From: Flavobacterium frigoritolerans
GTDB lineage: Bacteria; Bacteroidota; Bacteroidia; Flavobacteriales; Flavobacteriaceae
Assembly: GCF_025847275.1 (NCBI RefSeq)
Contig: NZ_JAOZEV010000005.1
Coordinates: forward strand, 124,001 to 188,000
Reading direction: 5' to 3'
DNA: 64,000 nt
Of this stretch, positions 38,001-45,951 are shown piece by piece. Made by a program: the position numbers and the translations under genes. Numbering within the stretch: position 1 is the stretch's first letter; every line of letters begins with the position of its first letter. A model generated the notes under the pieces. The model was not told the origin of the DNA, did not search any database, and saw nothing but the letters and a program-made list of their open reading frames with translations.

Positions 38001-40562
38001 AATACGTTCAAGTTAGTAGCTAATAATGTAGTTAATGTTACTTGTTATGATGCAGCAAACGGAAGCATTGATTTCACTTTAGTAGATTCTAAAGGAACTC
38101 CTTCTGTTCTACCTAATGGATTTGATTATGTAATTACTAGCCCAGTACTTTTAGCTCCTTTAAAAGCTACTAGTCCAAATTTAGGACCGCTCACGATTGA
38201 TAATTTAAAAGCAGGATTATATAAAATTTCAGCGACATTAAAAGATTCACCTTTCTGTCCAGTAGAGGCTGAGTTTACTATTGCAGGACCATTGACGCCA
38301 TTAGTACTTGTTGTACAACATTCAGAAATTACTTGTGTAGCAGGAAACAATAATGGAAAAATTATTGCTTCAGCTTCAGGTGGATGGTCAGGAGGATATG
38401 AATTCCAATTGGAGTTAAAATCTGCTCCTGGAGTAGCAGTAGGACCTTGGTCATGGTCTTCGAATTCAACTTTCGGAGGTTTAACAGCAGGAGATTATGT
38501 TGTAAAAGTAAAAGACAGCAAGTGTGAAGTTGCTAAACCATTAGAATTAAAAATCCCAACGCCGATAGCAGCTATAATTAGCCCAGATAAAGCAATGTTA
38601 AATTGTTTTGGAGATAATGGTGCAACTATTACAGTAGATGCAACTACTGGAGGTTCAGGTAAGTATTTATATACATTAGTTGCAACATATCCTGATGGAG
38701 TGGTAACTAAGAATGGACCACAAGAATCTAATGTGTTTACAAATCTGAAATCAGGAAGTTATAAGGTTATTGTTTCAGATGATTGGAAATGTACTGGTGT
38801 ATCTAATATTATTGAGATTAAAGATCCTATAAAAGTAGAAGCTTCTGTTGATATTAAAACTATCGAAGGTTGTGAAAGATTCCCTGTGGTTACGCTAAGT
38901 GCAACAGGAGGAACAGGACCTTATAAATATGGTACGGATGGAATTACTTTCCCTTTCTCTATTATTGGTTCTTCGATAGATATTACTTTACCAGCTACAG
39001 CAGTAGATACTAGGTATGAATATTATGTACAAGATGCTTTAGGTTGTATTAGCGATTTTACTACAGTTAGCTTTTCACCAGTTCCAAAATTAGTTTTCAC
39101 TAATGTCGATGTTTATGATATTCATTGTAAAGGATCTAGTACTGGTAGTATTTATGTAACTGCTATAGGAGGTTTAGGTAATTATGTTTATACTTTGTTA
39201 GATGCAGGTAAAAATGTTATTACTGCAAAACAAGACAAACCAGGTCAATTTGATGAGCTTGCAGCAGGAAATTATTTTGTTCAAGTGAATAGTGATGATT
39301 GTGAAAATATTTCGATACCAGTTACAATTAATGAACCTACTACTAGTGTAGTTGCAACAGCAGTTCCTACAGATTTAACTTGTAATGGTTTAGGTAACGG
39401 AAAAATTACGGTTATAGCAGAAGGAGGTACTGGAGTGCTGAGATATGCTATTTCGCCAGAATTTAGACAATTCTTCGAATCTAATGTTTTTGATAATTTA
39501 GATCCAGGATTATATACAATCATTGTTCAAGATGAAAATGGATGCGACTCAGTTATTAAAGATGTTGAAATTAAACAACCAGATATCCTAGATCTTACTT
39601 TAGTACCAAATAGTATATTGCCAGAATTCTGTGATGGAGATAAAGATGGAGGATTTAGTATTGAAATTGTTGGAGGAACAGCTCCTTATAGAGTAGTCCT
39701 AGACAATAGAGATGGTACATATGAGCAACTAACAACAGCAGATCATACGTTCTCTAACTTAGTGGGAGGTAAACATATTGTTTATGTTTTAGATGCAAAT
39801 GATTGTACTGCAGAACTTGAAATTGTAACACCAGATTCAGTTAAGCTTTTGCCTACGGCTAAGGTCAATACGGATTGTGTGAACAATTTAGGTGCAAATT
39901 TTGTAACAATTACAATTGATGTAACAAATACTAATCCATCAGATATTGATTATGCGCTAGATGGTAGTACAACATACCAACTAAGTAACATATTTGAAAA
40001 TGTTGCCCCAGGTAGACATACTGTTACTGCTAGACATACAAATGGTTGTGAACAAACAACATTACCATTTATAATTGAAGTTCTTCAACCGTTAACATTA
40101 ACGCTAGCAGATGGCGGATTAAATGAAATTGTTGCAACAGCTACAGGTGGTGGTGGAGATTACCAATACACATTAGATGGAGAACCTTATGGATCAGTTA
40201 ATAAATTCATTATTTACAAATCAGGAACATATACCGTTACTGTAACAGATAAAAATGGATGTACAGCTACAGCTACAAGATATTTCGAATATATCGATGT
40301 TTGTATTCCAAATCACTTTACTCCAAATGGAGATGGTATCAACGATACTTGGGCTCCAGGATGTACAATAAACTACAAGGATTTAACATTCGATATCTTT
40401 GATAGATACGGTCGTGTAATCTGTAAGTACAAGTTGGGTCAAAAATGGGACGGAAGATACAATGGTGCCGAATTGCCATCAGGTGATTACTGGTATGTAT
40501 TGAAACTCAATGACAATAAAGATGACAGAGAGTTTGTTGGACATTTCACCCTATACAGGTAA
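26031..40562 (+). CDS. sprB: Giant gliding motility adhesin SprB
   Basis: 4843 residues. Signal peptide MKKPTILKIALFVLIFLQSIISYSQ, an N-terminal domain (about 30-390), a DUF11-like conserved-repeat domain (about 394-519: RYEIEFQNKGNDDAVNFTI), then about 40 SprB repeats of 80-95 residues up to about 4750, most starting with C-x-G and ending in the D-x-x-G-C pattern (GTYTVTVTDKNGCT). A non-repeat, jelly-roll-like domain sits at about 1261-1470. Residues about 4757-4843 are a T9SS type B C-terminal domain (CIPNHFTPNGDGINDTW, LPSGDYWYVLK). In F. johnsoniae, SprB is the mobile cell-surface adhesin moved by the gliding motor and exported by the T9SS; there it is about 6500 residues. No frameshift breaks the 14.5-kb frame. 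Confidence 0.93.
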   Translation: MKKPTILKIALFVLIFLQSIISYSQNFKSFDIRYNNNNESLNGDILLIGNNILNRDNGSKERPEVPYIGNLGNDKFNMKYIDIDGDPNTFNSSSAKLTLPGGSCSKIVYAGLYWSAVTRDKSSNPKPIDKVKFKMPGGSYVNIDGTVIYDANNKVVGTSYPYACYANVTEYFTKTPLPTVDGDYTVANVSTAQGSNRPDEDDSGGTGLSAGWSLFIVYENATLPAKAITSFDGFSAIDAKTNLNIKVSGFKAIKVGPVRAKFAFSALEGDLPILGDFLAINGVKSTPPERPSIVERNWEWNPSKWKWEWVYTENYNFFNSSVTSLGTILNNREPNSSNTLGFDAGVFEVNNPITPTDPGGSVIKNGDTEAVISLGSTQDVYFYYFNAFAIEIIAPRIVLLKKVIGTDENGKDYDASNKDIGIDKDLRYEIEFQNKGNDDAVNFTITDILPNNIIFDETKDILFKSPGVTVASYDKATRTIVFNIDPILVKEKGGVSSIKFRVKTIKDCESLTDACSNVIKNTAISKYNGTINKANFGEGSLSSEEGCNVGVPTATNFLIGLDKCKFEQTLFLCGSVKLKAGGGYKTYVWTDQNGVVFGGNNQEVTVTKPGTYTVVTSATPPCLGIQQKFIVKDYNVDINDNPVNSYADNIDPETKLPYICNNDGKPFPKIFLCGKTATKFIDTKITGASSIVWQETKDIPSSTLSDRCPDVEAKNWTEVGVGPTYTANKAGTFRLIVTYNNTCFNIYYFNVTQSVVDPTFIKEDIICDTKGSITITNPKPNDGHGYEYSLDGKEPYQASNVFDDVAAGRYLVHIRTKSVDNKFEKCIYTADVTISKLTFSTKVETTDPYCNGKTGTIKATATGVRGWYQFTVKDAITGALKGDSGQIADPKNFHLFEGIAPGTYNVEITSKDGCKETKEVTINDFLLAATATITKSLTCEEGEITVVATGGKPVAGIPPYYYYYVNGAKIPLTDPVIPIGTAGNYSIVVIDDSGCSVTIPTIIVPDIIRPTATINKKDAKCFGSATGEISITLNPTDSPYTVSYSVNGLAGPFESFNPIKNLAEGDYDVVVRYTYDNVDCFDESKIITIGGAGSALTASAGVAELSGCGLPGNEKQGKVRITNAQGGKPFPAPHLYKYSFDGGNTWQDSNEAYINPSTTPYTFYIKDAADCIFPMEGIILEEKPDDPTIEVSTPTFNCDGSANTTVTVTNTGGANYEYEYYLNDVLNPNTANPNIFLNVPPSAPGSYHVISVRYKLVSVPTYSHLLKEDFGSGPSTTSPGINTTYYCFERQLKGQPATYCKNDYLMNDGDYAVTSALHPDHASWSWVFPKDHTSDGKDTKGRFLVVNIGDKIPVTTILYEKQINDIIPNQPINFEFFAMNLMKYGAGKADPDLRIALIDATGQEISWFATGKIPRTSPDNLWEQYPKTPITLNPGDNKSLRFIIRSNVRNTNGNDVVIDDISVYQLPKSCLSTKDFKVVVDPNKKFTAEVKNVIDTKCKGSKDGSLTIIASNFNTTNGFEYSIDGGNTWINSKLEETIVDGLGEGDLTVQIRYDKNVTGCDFTIGAKITSPSVFEVDATATVAKCSDGATVTASAKGGTPGYIFTLIDSATPPNKVVFPTNGILTNVKPGTYTVSGKDKNDCQDDKDTSLIIADPVAPKVEIKQDNSLCFNGTNAKIIVTISDGVAPYYYQVKYNTGGLGGKVPVTDKSFTYEATATGNYTFVITDDFGCIATAVSQTINPKITADVHTTTSLTCIDPKEATIEVTINGGTTPFSYKVKDNTGTEVYASVGTIAGPKFTYNTTIAGKYTFEITDKNNCTTTAEGNVAAITDPEVTATPTNPKCNGESSGSVTLLGSLGSGGYKYKFDSSAFTDKTIYTGLKAGVKYSYQVMDSKGCISAVKDIMLTEPAAIDGTVNLEPKYTCETNAIITAVGIGGNSTTYTYVLNITKGATTTVVATNNTGIFKDLTVAGAYSVTITDSKGCSVTKAAGTIVDLDPPTAMVVTNDDLKCTTNLVKVTIKSVSGGTGTLKYAITAPVALARPYQLGLEFDKLAPGTYTFTVKDANGCTFSVDHEIKALIPIVIKGEVVKNISCLGSADGSAKFTITDLGNDVDYSYTIDGTTVTGKTNPAPASTTLIVNVPNLAVGNHKLTITDLGTDCSFSKTVEILAPPAEFKITPTTVTPLTCDTNAKAVVNTTGGWGGNRYTLTLPNGTKVGPQDSNTFKNLTVTGSYTVLAEDSNGCKVTDSFILAPEVKPTASIDATTSLCSTATGATIKVTPNAQTNYVYSINGATPQNNGTFAGLIPGKYVVRVTDTSTGCHVDLAEQIVATQLTASLNLIDGPKCNAPNIRIDGEVKGGTPNYTFKVTINGDTNLDATVYNVTGNVFSYINPVATSALAATTYLFTFTDAKGCTTTLTEIVQPKTYPVFTATPNSTILCNGGDSGSITVIIDTDFGVGPYVIDVLNTTTNTPYYTKTTGLPAGNYTVKVTDASGCSKTKTDVIIVEPAPITVDYEVKPITCNTTNGQSLGSITINSVTGGTKNYTYNVKGLNVLYDQTFTNQTGTSQIFKVVDFGYYEIIVTDANNCPKVISKILVASPPDDLDITVIAPPSDCSTGGSAVVAIGQPITGGTITGDGPFYFAIFDGSKPNYPNPVGTFAWLPEDGFKSKKTTFYNLTPGVKYTFIVYDTGSGCYYYETSENAIPTHSKLKFDKLQANNITCLGADNGNVSFKVYSENTVPTDVEYQIFNQLTLAPIGSVGTGVVPAATVPTAYLEINKFGVLPFGNYYVLVTEIDKSVTPNKKGCSVATIPFNITGSTTALKLEVKSTRNANCNPNEGIVEAFGKGGTTFPEVLPKPAVPPLPAVPGSPAEPYLYKIFPDDGTPAPVAGDFTIAGDKDNTFKVEAGDYVVYVRDAYGCITFEKVTVKADPSPEITAVASNQCTATEGAFSISVDFVTKGIGKHQYSVDGGVFKEVPATTPFLISNLTSGTHKVQIRDENNCGNTVSNIRIYSPLTIDASFTIPPVCKNEDGTITAVATDGSGDYEFTLVNNTTVTTYPAQSTGEFTLKAAGNYTVTVKDKITNCDKSYTFDLLIPSDIDFSLASTVPFCTTGQGNDANGTVIVTLLNNDNPPYKYTIQQTAPVVGTAFTQNEKVFTGLTFGTYNVKVESDKGCVLDDNITIAAPIAVSATLAQDEFKCDTNTIKDKIVTITPAGGAGNGVINKYKYSADNIKWVDTNTFNVTDLGVPQTLTYYVKDANECVFSDKITIAPFPKLTAPDVTFGADMDCNNKKQEIIVTIKGGTSTLNPFSYIVYEDGNPITGKLPVTTGNTFTYDALKVGSSYKFEIFDNNTGCSIMSGAKTIPEFDKIELVANASTQVGCFGESTGQISITISGYTGEYQYQILEGGVAITGFSGTRKTADANPFVLPHLLKAGTDYTVLVKETEFPYCDVTSDVVIITEPEVLKLGIISNVNQNCNTAGAVLTIDVASITGGTQAYTYGFAVKGTAYADVVFSSTDFTKTIPTTRTIAPFDEWDVYVKDSNGCYDVRTVTIKLDLVPFDIKAKVATQCFDLLTNEEYVITVTADGVKPLKYSLTNVEETFTLNNQLIVKSPGTYPVYVQDANGCVTEALAAFTILDPLGLSAEITTYPTCNGADGQITLTGSGGSGGLNYEYSKDDVTYYSDPLLKEYVFTDYAPGSYTVYVRDKITLCTKSIPVVVPTAAVVTNITLTPTPVTCFDGKDGTITVTLDASNNNPTYKFSLVGDNGVTRAEQTEPTFSDLPAGKYTVSVMSGRNCPGSATTEVIQPRLIIVTPSVTQFACNAGVNTPKSATIVVTATGGTPKVDKYKYVFIKKGATSADDRILQSGEDNIYLVTNPAGGLYDIEVYDGNSCPMLFEDVEIKPFMSIDDFDIRVVDVITCTNNGENIKVVPTIKGTGVLPALEYTLQDANDDVLEKNTTGLFNNLPVGEYMITVENLDTNCSLKRPHRVYEPNTFKLVANNVVNVTCYDAANGSIDFTLVDSKGTPSVLPNGFDYVITSPVLLAPLKATSPNLGPLTIDNLKAGLYKISATLKDSPFCPVEAEFTIAGPLTPLVLVVQHSEITCVAGNNNGKIIASASGGWSGGYEFQLELKSAPGVAVGPWSWSSNSTFGGLTAGDYVVKVKDSKCEVAKPLELKIPTPIAAIISPDKAMLNCFGDNGATITVDATTGGSGKYLYTLVATYPDGVVTKNGPQESNVFTNLKSGSYKVIVSDDWKCTGVSNIIEIKDPIKVEASVDIKTIEGCERFPVVTLSATGGTGPYKYGTDGITFPFSIIGSSIDITLPATAVDTRYEYYVQDALGCISDFTTVSFSPVPKLVFTNVDVYDIHCKGSSTGSIYVTAIGGLGNYVYTLLDAGKNVITAKQDKPGQFDELAAGNYFVQVNSDDCENISIPVTINEPTTSVVATAVPTDLTCNGLGNGKITVIAEGGTGVLRYAISPEFRQFFESNVFDNLDPGLYTIIVQDENGCDSVIKDVEIKQPDILDLTLVPNSILPEFCDGDKDGGFSIEIVGGTAPYRVVLDNRDGTYEQLTTADHTFSNLVGGKHIVYVLDANDCTAELEIVTPDSVKLLPTAKVNTDCVNNLGANFVTITIDVTNTNPSDIDYALDGSTTYQLSNIFENVAPGRHTVTARHTNGCEQTTLPFIIEVLQPLTLTLADGGLNEIVATATGGGGDYQYTLDGEPYGSVNKFIIYKSGTYTVTVTDKNGCTATATRYFEYIDVCIPNHFTPNGDGINDTWAPGCTINYKDLTFDIFDRYGRVICKYKLGQKWDGRYNGAELPSGDYWYVLKLNDNKDDREFVGHFTLYR

Positions 40563-40603
40563 CTAATAACAGAGTAATTATGTTATCTAAAATTAAAAAT
40601 ACA

Positions 40604-41578
40604 ATGAAAAAAATTATCATATCATTTCTACTTATGGCTGTAACATCAGGTTACAGCCAGGAGTTAAATTTGCCAGTTTTTACACAATATCTAGCCGATA
40701 ATCCATTTGTAGTATCATCAACATTTGCGGGTATTGGCGATAACTTAAGAATACGAGCCAATGGTTTAACACAATGGGTAGGTATTAAAGACGCACCAGA
40801 GAACCAATCACTTTATGCAGATTTTAGGATTTTAGACCGTTCAGGAGTAGGAATCTCGCTTTATAACGATAAGAATGGTTATACAAGACAAACAGGAGCC
40901 AAAATATCATTTGCGCATCACTTGATTCTTGATTATTATTCAAAACAATACCTGTCATTTGGTATTTCGTATAATATCAACAACTTTAAAATTAATATAA
41001 ACGAGTTTTCACCAACCTACGAAAATCCACTTCCGGATCCAAGTGTTACCGATAATCGATTCGTATCTAATAACAACTTTGATGTGGGTGTTTTATACCG
41101 TAATAAGTCGTTTTATTTAAGTCTTAATGCAAGTAACATTCTAAACAAGGAAATAGATAAATTTGATGGGATAGAGCCTAATTTGCTTCGAAATTATCAA
41201 GTATATACAGGATATGTTTTTAGAGGAGCCGAAAATAATCGAATCGAGTTTGAACCATCAGTTTATTACCAATTATTTGCTGGAGATAAACGTTCAAGTA
41301 CCGATTTCAACTTTAAATTCAGACAATACAACCGCTACGAAGATTACTACTGGTTAGGAGTTTCATATCGATTCTTGAACGATCAGTTCTTTCAGCCTCT
41401 GATGGTTGGACCAATGGCAGGTTTCAAGAAGTCAAATTTTTATTTTGGATATTCCTACCAAGCATCACTTAACCGTATCGGAGCGTATAATTCAGGAACA
41501 CATGTCGTAACCATCGGATTCGATTTCCTTCAGGCAATTAGTAATTGTCCATGTACACAAAATCCGGTTCATGATTAA
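40604..41578 (+). CDS. sprF: PorP/SprF-family outer-membrane protein SprF
   Basis: 324 residues from MKKIIISFLLMAVTSGYS-QE, which starts with the signal peptide; an ATG eight codons upstream (40580) is less likely. The whole mature protein is a PorP/SprF-type barrel: LPVFTQYLADNPFVVSSTFAG, SGVGISLYNDKNGYTRQTGAKISFAHH, FGISYNINNFKI, VGVLYRNKSFYLSLNASNIL, and the end HVVTIGFDFLQ. SprF is needed for SprB secretion in F. johnsoniae and lies directly after sprB there too. It is 41 bp after the sprB stop. Confidence 0.88.
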   Translation: MKKIIISFLLMAVTSGYSQELNLPVFTQYLADNPFVVSSTFAGIGDNLRIRANGLTQWVGIKDAPENQSLYADFRILDRSGVGISLYNDKNGYTRQTGAKISFAHHLILDYYSKQYLSFGISYNINNFKININEFSPTYENPLPDPSVTDNRFVSNNNFDVGVLYRNKSFYLSLNASNILNKEIDKFDGIEPNLLRNYQVYTGYVFRGAENNRIEFEPSVYYQLFAGDKRSSTDFNFKFRQYNRYEDYYWLGVSYRFLNDQFFQPLMVGPMAGFKKSNFYFGYSYQASLNRIGAYNSGTHVVTIGFDFLQAISNCPCTQNPVHD

Positions 41579-41702
41579 TAATTAATTTAGCTAATTTTAA
41601 AGATTTGTGTTTTATTTAAAATAATTATAGAATTACAACGTTTTCGTTTATATAAACCCACGTTTTTTATTTTTATCGAATTTATTACTAAGGTAAAAGT
41701 TC

Positions 41703-41710
41703 TATATTTG
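41703..41710 (+). promoter_or_regulatory. Candidate pgk -7 box
   Basis: TATATTTG fits TAnnTTTG and lies 35 nt before the pgk ATG; no clear TTG at -33. Confidence 0.3.
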
Positions 41711-41745
41711 TTATTCTTTCAAAAAAAACTAAAAAACTTACCTTA

Positions 41746-42933
41746 ATGAAAACTTTAAAAGATTTTAATTTTAAGAATAAAAAAGCAATAATCCGTGTTG
41801 ATTTTAATGTGCCATTAGATGAAAATTTTAATGTAACAGATGCAACTCGTATAGAAGCAGCTAAGCCTACAATTGATGCAATTTTAGCACAAGGAGGAAG
41901 CGTGATTTTAATGTCACACCTAGGAAGACCAAAAGGAGTTGAAGAAAAATACTCTTTAAAACATATTTTAAAAACAGCTTCAGATATCTTAGGAGTACCA
42001 GTACAATTTGCAACAAATTGTGTTGGAGAAGTAGCCAAAGATGCAGCAGCAAATTTAAAACCAGGCGAAGTATTATTACTTGAAAATTTACGTTTTCATG
42101 CCGAAGAAGAAGCAGGAGATGTTGCTTTTGCAAAAGAATTAGCATCACTAGGAGATATCTATGTAAACGATGCTTTTGGAACAGCACATAGAGCACATGC
42201 TTCAACAACAATAATTGCTCAATTTTTCCCTAACGAAAAATGTTTCGGAACATTATTGGCCAAAGAAATAGAAAGCTTAAATAAAGTACTTAAAAATAGT
42301 GAAAAACCAGTTACAGCGGTTCTAGGAGGATCTAAAGTGTCTTCGAAAATTACGGTTATCGAAAATATTTTAGATAAAGTAGATCATATGATTATTGGTG
42401 GAGGAATGACATTTACCTTCATTAAAGCACAAGGTGGTAAAGTAGGAAATTCTATTTGTGAAGATGACAAATTAGAATTAGCACTTGAAATTTTGAGATT
42501 GGCTAAAGAAAAAGGAGTTCAAATTCATATTCCAGTTGATGTTATTGCTGCAGATGATTTCTCAAATACAGCAAATACACAAATAGTAGATGTATATGCA
42601 ATTCCTGATGGATGGCAAGGTCTTGATGCAGGTCCTAAATCATTAGCAAACTTTGAAAAAGTTATCATGGATTCAAAAACGATCTTATGGAATGGACCAT
42701 TAGGAGTTTTCGAAATGGAATCTTTTGCTAAAGGAACAATTGCTTTAGGAGATTACATCGCTGCATCAACTGCAAATGGAGCTTTCTCACTAGTAGGAGG
42801 AGGAGATTCTGTAGCAGCTGTGAAACAATTTGGTTTCGAAGATAAAATGAGTTATGTATCTACCGGAGGCGGTGCAATGTTAGAAATGTTAGAAGGTAAA
42901 GTTTTACCTGGAATAGCAGCTATTTTGGACTAA
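41746..42933 (+). CDS. pgk: Phosphoglycerate kinase
   Basis: 395 residues, the normal bacterial length. [10 protein letters not shown] (about 18-27), [56 protein letters not shown] and [13 protein letters not shown] are all intact. It transfers phosphate from 1,3-bisphosphoglycerate to ADP in glycolysis. It is separated by 167 bp from sprF and followed by the LysM transglycosylase gene; there is no functional link to the spr genes. Confidence 0.97.
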   Translation: MKTLKDFNFKNKKAIIRVDFNVPLDENFNVTDATRIEAAKPTIDAILAQGGSVILMSHLGRPKGVEEKYSLKHILKTASDILGVPVQFATNCVGEVAKDAAANLKPGEVLLLENLRFHAEEEAGDVAFAKELASLGDIYVNDAFGTAHRAHASTTIIAQFFPNEKCFGTLLAKEIESLNKVLKNSEKPVTAVLGGSKVSSKITVIENILDKVDHMIIGGGMTFTFIKAQGGKVGNSICEDDKLELALEILRLAKEKGVQIHIPVDVIAADDFSNTANTQIVDVYAIPDGWQGLDAGPKSLANFEKVIMDSKTILWNGPLGVFEMESFAKGTIALGDYIAASTANGAFSLVGGGDSVAAVKQFGFEDKMSYVSTGGGAMLEMLEGKVLPGIAAILD

Positions 42934-43040
42934 CTACCTCATTTTTAACACTTTTTAAAGAGTATTTTAGTTTGTAGTTATTAAGTTTGCAAATAATGGC
43001 ATTATAATTGTTTGAAATATAGCCAGTAGAAATATACATT

Positions 43041-44882
43041 ATGATTGTAAAAAATACCACATTATCAGTACTCCTGTTATCCACAATGGGCTTGTTTGCA
43101 CAAGAAGTTGCACAAACAAATACCGTTGTAAAACCGGAAATCAAAATTTCATATTTAGATTCAGTTAAGCAATCATTCGTAAAAGACGATTATGCAATTC
43201 GCGTAGATAGTCTTTGGATGAAGGAACTAGTGAGTTTAGATATTTACGAAGATTTATCAAAAGATATCCAAACAATAAATACAGATACAAAGGTAGATTA
43301 TGAATTGCCAACCGAGTTGCTAAAACAACGACTTCAGGCAATGAATGAAAAATCACCCTTTAATATTCAGTATAATCAAGGGTTGGAAAATATTATAAAG
43401 TCATTTTTAAAAAATCGTAAAAAATCATTTTCTCGATTAATGGCTTTATCAGAGTATTATTTTCCGATGTTCGAAGAAGCCTTTGCTAAACAAAACGTCC
43501 CTTTAGAAATAAAATATTTAGCCGTTGTAGAATCTGCTTTAAACCCTAAAGCAGTTTCTAAAATGGGTGCAACAGGACTTTGGCAATTTATGTACCATAC
43601 AGGTAAACAGTACAATCTAAAAATAGATTCGTTTATCGATGAGCGTAGTGACCCTTTAAAAGCCTCAGCTGCAGCAGCTGATTATATGTCGAAGATGTTC
43701 AAGATTTTCGGCGATTGGGAACTAGTTTTAGCATCATATAACTCAGGCCCAGGAAACGTGTCAAAAGCGATTCGTCGATCAGGAGGAAAACAGACGTATT
43801 GGGAGATTCGTAATCACCTGCCAAAAGAAACACAAGGATATGTTCCGGCTTTTTTAGCAACAATGTATCTTTATGAATACCACAATGAACACGGAATAAA
43901 TCCAGATAGAGCTGTTGTACAACACTTTGAAACAGATACTATACGGATTAAAGAAAAAATGACATTTAAGCAAATTTCAAGTTTGCTAGATGTTCCCGAA
44001 GCACAATTACAACTTTTAAATCCTTCGTATAAACTTAATGTAGTTCCGTTTTATCAAGATGAAGATCATTTCTTGAGGTTACCAAAAGAAAAAGCTTCCG
44101 TATTTGTTTCTAATGAAGATAAGATTTATGCTTATCTTGATCATGAATCAAGTCCAAAAATAAATCAAGTTCAAACATTAATTGCTAGTACTAAGACTGC
44201 TTCGCCTAAATCAACACAAACAGTTATTTCAAAAACACAACTTTATAAAGTTCGTTCAGGAGATAACTTAGGTGCAATAGCAAGTAAATACAATGTTTCG
44301 ATTGTACAGTTAAAGAAATGGAATAATCTAAAAAGTAATTCAATTGCTCTGGGAAGAAATTTGAAAATTATCTCTGAGAGTAAAATTATTAAGAAAGACA
44401 TTAACGAAGTAAAATTAGCTCCAGCAGTAGATAAAAAACGTACTGAAGAAGCAATAGCTAGTGTCGAAGATAAAAATACTAAAGAAGCACAACCATCACT
44501 TTATGTAGTGCAAGCAGGAGATAACTTAAGCAGTATTGCAAAGAAGCTTAATGTTTCGTTATCAGACTTAAAAGAATGGAATGGATTGAATGCAGAGAAC
44601 ATGGATATGATAGCTTCAATGAAAAAGCTAGTAATTCATTCAAAAGCAGAAGAATCAGATGAAATTCCAGAAATAATAGTAGCATCAAATAATATTGATT
44701 CATACAAGAAAAAAACAGCAGCTGTGAAAAACAGTGGTGTTGATTACTATGTTAAAAAAGGAGATTCGTTGTATAGTATCGCCAAAAAATATCCAGGAGT
44801 AACTATTTCGGATATTAAAAAATGGAATGATATTGAAAACGGAGATATTAAACCCGGAATGAAACTCAAAATAAACGGATAA
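43041..44882 (+). CDS. Membrane-bound lytic murein transglycosylase D-like protein with three LysM domains
   Basis: 613 residues. Short signal peptide (LLLSTMGLFA-QE). SLT domain at about 140-290: YLAVVESALNPKAVSKMGATGLWQFMYHTG holds the catalytic Glu (about 164), and LASYNSGPGNVSKAI and YVPAFLATMYL are conserved. LysM domains at about 401-446, 487-530 and 567-612 (LYKVRSGDNLGAIASKYNV, LYVVQAGDNLSSIAKKLNV, YYVKKGDSLYSIAKKYPGV). It cleaves peptidoglycan glycan strands with 1,6-anhydro-muramic acid formation. The DUF4837 lipoprotein gene follows after 55 bp. Confidence 0.92.
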   Translation: MIVKNTTLSVLLLSTMGLFAQEVAQTNTVVKPEIKISYLDSVKQSFVKDDYAIRVDSLWMKELVSLDIYEDLSKDIQTINTDTKVDYELPTELLKQRLQAMNEKSPFNIQYNQGLENIIKSFLKNRKKSFSRLMALSEYYFPMFEEAFAKQNVPLEIKYLAVVESALNPKAVSKMGATGLWQFMYHTGKQYNLKIDSFIDERSDPLKASAAAADYMSKMFKIFGDWELVLASYNSGPGNVSKAIRRSGGKQTYWEIRNHLPKETQGYVPAFLATMYLYEYHNEHGINPDRAVVQHFETDTIRIKEKMTFKQISSLLDVPEAQLQLLNPSYKLNVVPFYQDEDHFLRLPKEKASVFVSNEDKIYAYLDHESSPKINQVQTLIASTKTASPKSTQTVISKTQLYKVRSGDNLGAIASKYNVSIVQLKKWNNLKSNSIALGRNLKIISESKIIKKDINEVKLAPAVDKKRTEEAIASVEDKNTKEAQPSLYVVQAGDNLSSIAKKLNVSLSDLKEWNGLNAENMDMIASMKKLVIHSKAEESDEIPEIIVASNNIDSYKKKTAAVKNSGVDYYVKKGDSLYSIAKKYPGVTISDIKKWNDIENGDIKPGMKLKING

Positions 44883-44937
44883 TCAAAAATTGTATATAAA
44901 TTTGGGTTTTATTTCAGAACTTAACTAAAAATTAAAA

Positions 44938-45915
44938 ATGAATAAAACCCATTTTTTATTGCTTATAATCCCATTTTTGTTTTTCTCATGTCTTAAAAAG
45001 AATGAGAAGATACATCAGCACAAGAATAGCAGTAAGATAAACACAATCTCGATTATTATAGATGATCAGTTGTGGTATGGAGAAGTAGGAGATAGTATCC
45101 GAAATAAATTTGCTGCACCAGTAATTGGGCTCATCCAAGAAGAGCCATTATTTACCATAAATCAATATCCAGCCAAAATATTAGAAGGTTTTATGACCGA
45201 TGGGCGAAATATTATTGTGGTTAAAAAAACGAATGTCACTAAATTCGAAATTACAAAAAATGTTTACACATCACCACAGAATGTGTTTCGAATATCTGGA
45301 AAATCAGTTTCGGATATTATAAGTGCCTTTGAAATTCATACACCACAAATCATTCGAATTATCAGGGAAACAGAAATTGCAGAATGTCAAAGAATCAACA
45401 GTAAATCATTGTTGAATCCTGCAATCCTCAATAATAAGTTTCACATAAAGCTAGATGTTCCAACAGGATATAATTACGTATTGCATAAACGTAATTTTAT
45501 TTGGCTAAAAAAAGAAATGGTAAGCGGAAGTACAAGCTTACTTATTTATCAAGTTCCAATAAGTAATATTACCAAGAACTCCGATATTGTGGGTAACATT
45601 GTTAGAATGCGAGATTCAGTAGGAAGGTATATTAAAGGCAGAGAACCAAATACCCGAATGATTACGGAAGAAGCGTATGCTCCCTATTTTTCTAAAATTA
45701 GCATTGACGGAAAAAATGCTTATGAAACCAAAGGAACCTGGGATTTGAGAAATGATTTTATGACAGGACCATTTATTAATTATGCAATTATTGATAAAGC
45801 TTATAATCGAATATTGGTTCTTGAAGGATTTTGTTATTCCCCTTCACATGAAGAACGAGATTCGATGTTAGAGCTAGAAGCCATTATTAAATCGGTTAAA
45901 ATTAACAACCGATAA
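44938..45915 (+). CDS. DUF4837-family lipoprotein
   Basis: 325 residues. MNKTHFLLLIIPFLFFSC ends in a lipobox with Cys18. The mature protein (ISIIIDDQLWYGEVGDSIRNKFAAP, and EGFMTDGRNIIVVKK and RYIKGREPNTRMITEEAYAPYF further on) has the features I associate with DUF4837, a Bacteroidota family of unknown function. It lies between the lytic transglycosylase and an acetyltransferase on the same strand. A TAAATTTG -7 box in the gap (44897-44904) may give it its own transcript. Confidence 0.7.
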   Translation: MNKTHFLLLIIPFLFFSCLKKNEKIHQHKNSSKINTISIIIDDQLWYGEVGDSIRNKFAAPVIGLIQEEPLFTINQYPAKILEGFMTDGRNIIVVKKTNVTKFEITKNVYTSPQNVFRISGKSVSDIISAFEIHTPQIIRIIRETEIAECQRINSKSLLNPAILNNKFHIKLDVPTGYNYVLHKRNFIWLKKEMVSGSTSLLIYQVPISNITKNSDIVGNIVRMRDSVGRYIKGREPNTRMITEEAYAPYFSKISIDGKNAYETKGTWDLRNDFMTGPFINYAIIDKAYNRILVLEGFCYSPSHEERDSMLELEAIIKSVKINNR

Positions 45916-45951
45916 TATTCTTTATTATAAAATCAGATTATACTATTACGT

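Noticed and set aside
41867..42211. 114-codon antisense frame in pgk
   Set aside because: Leu-rich shadow of the pgk frame.
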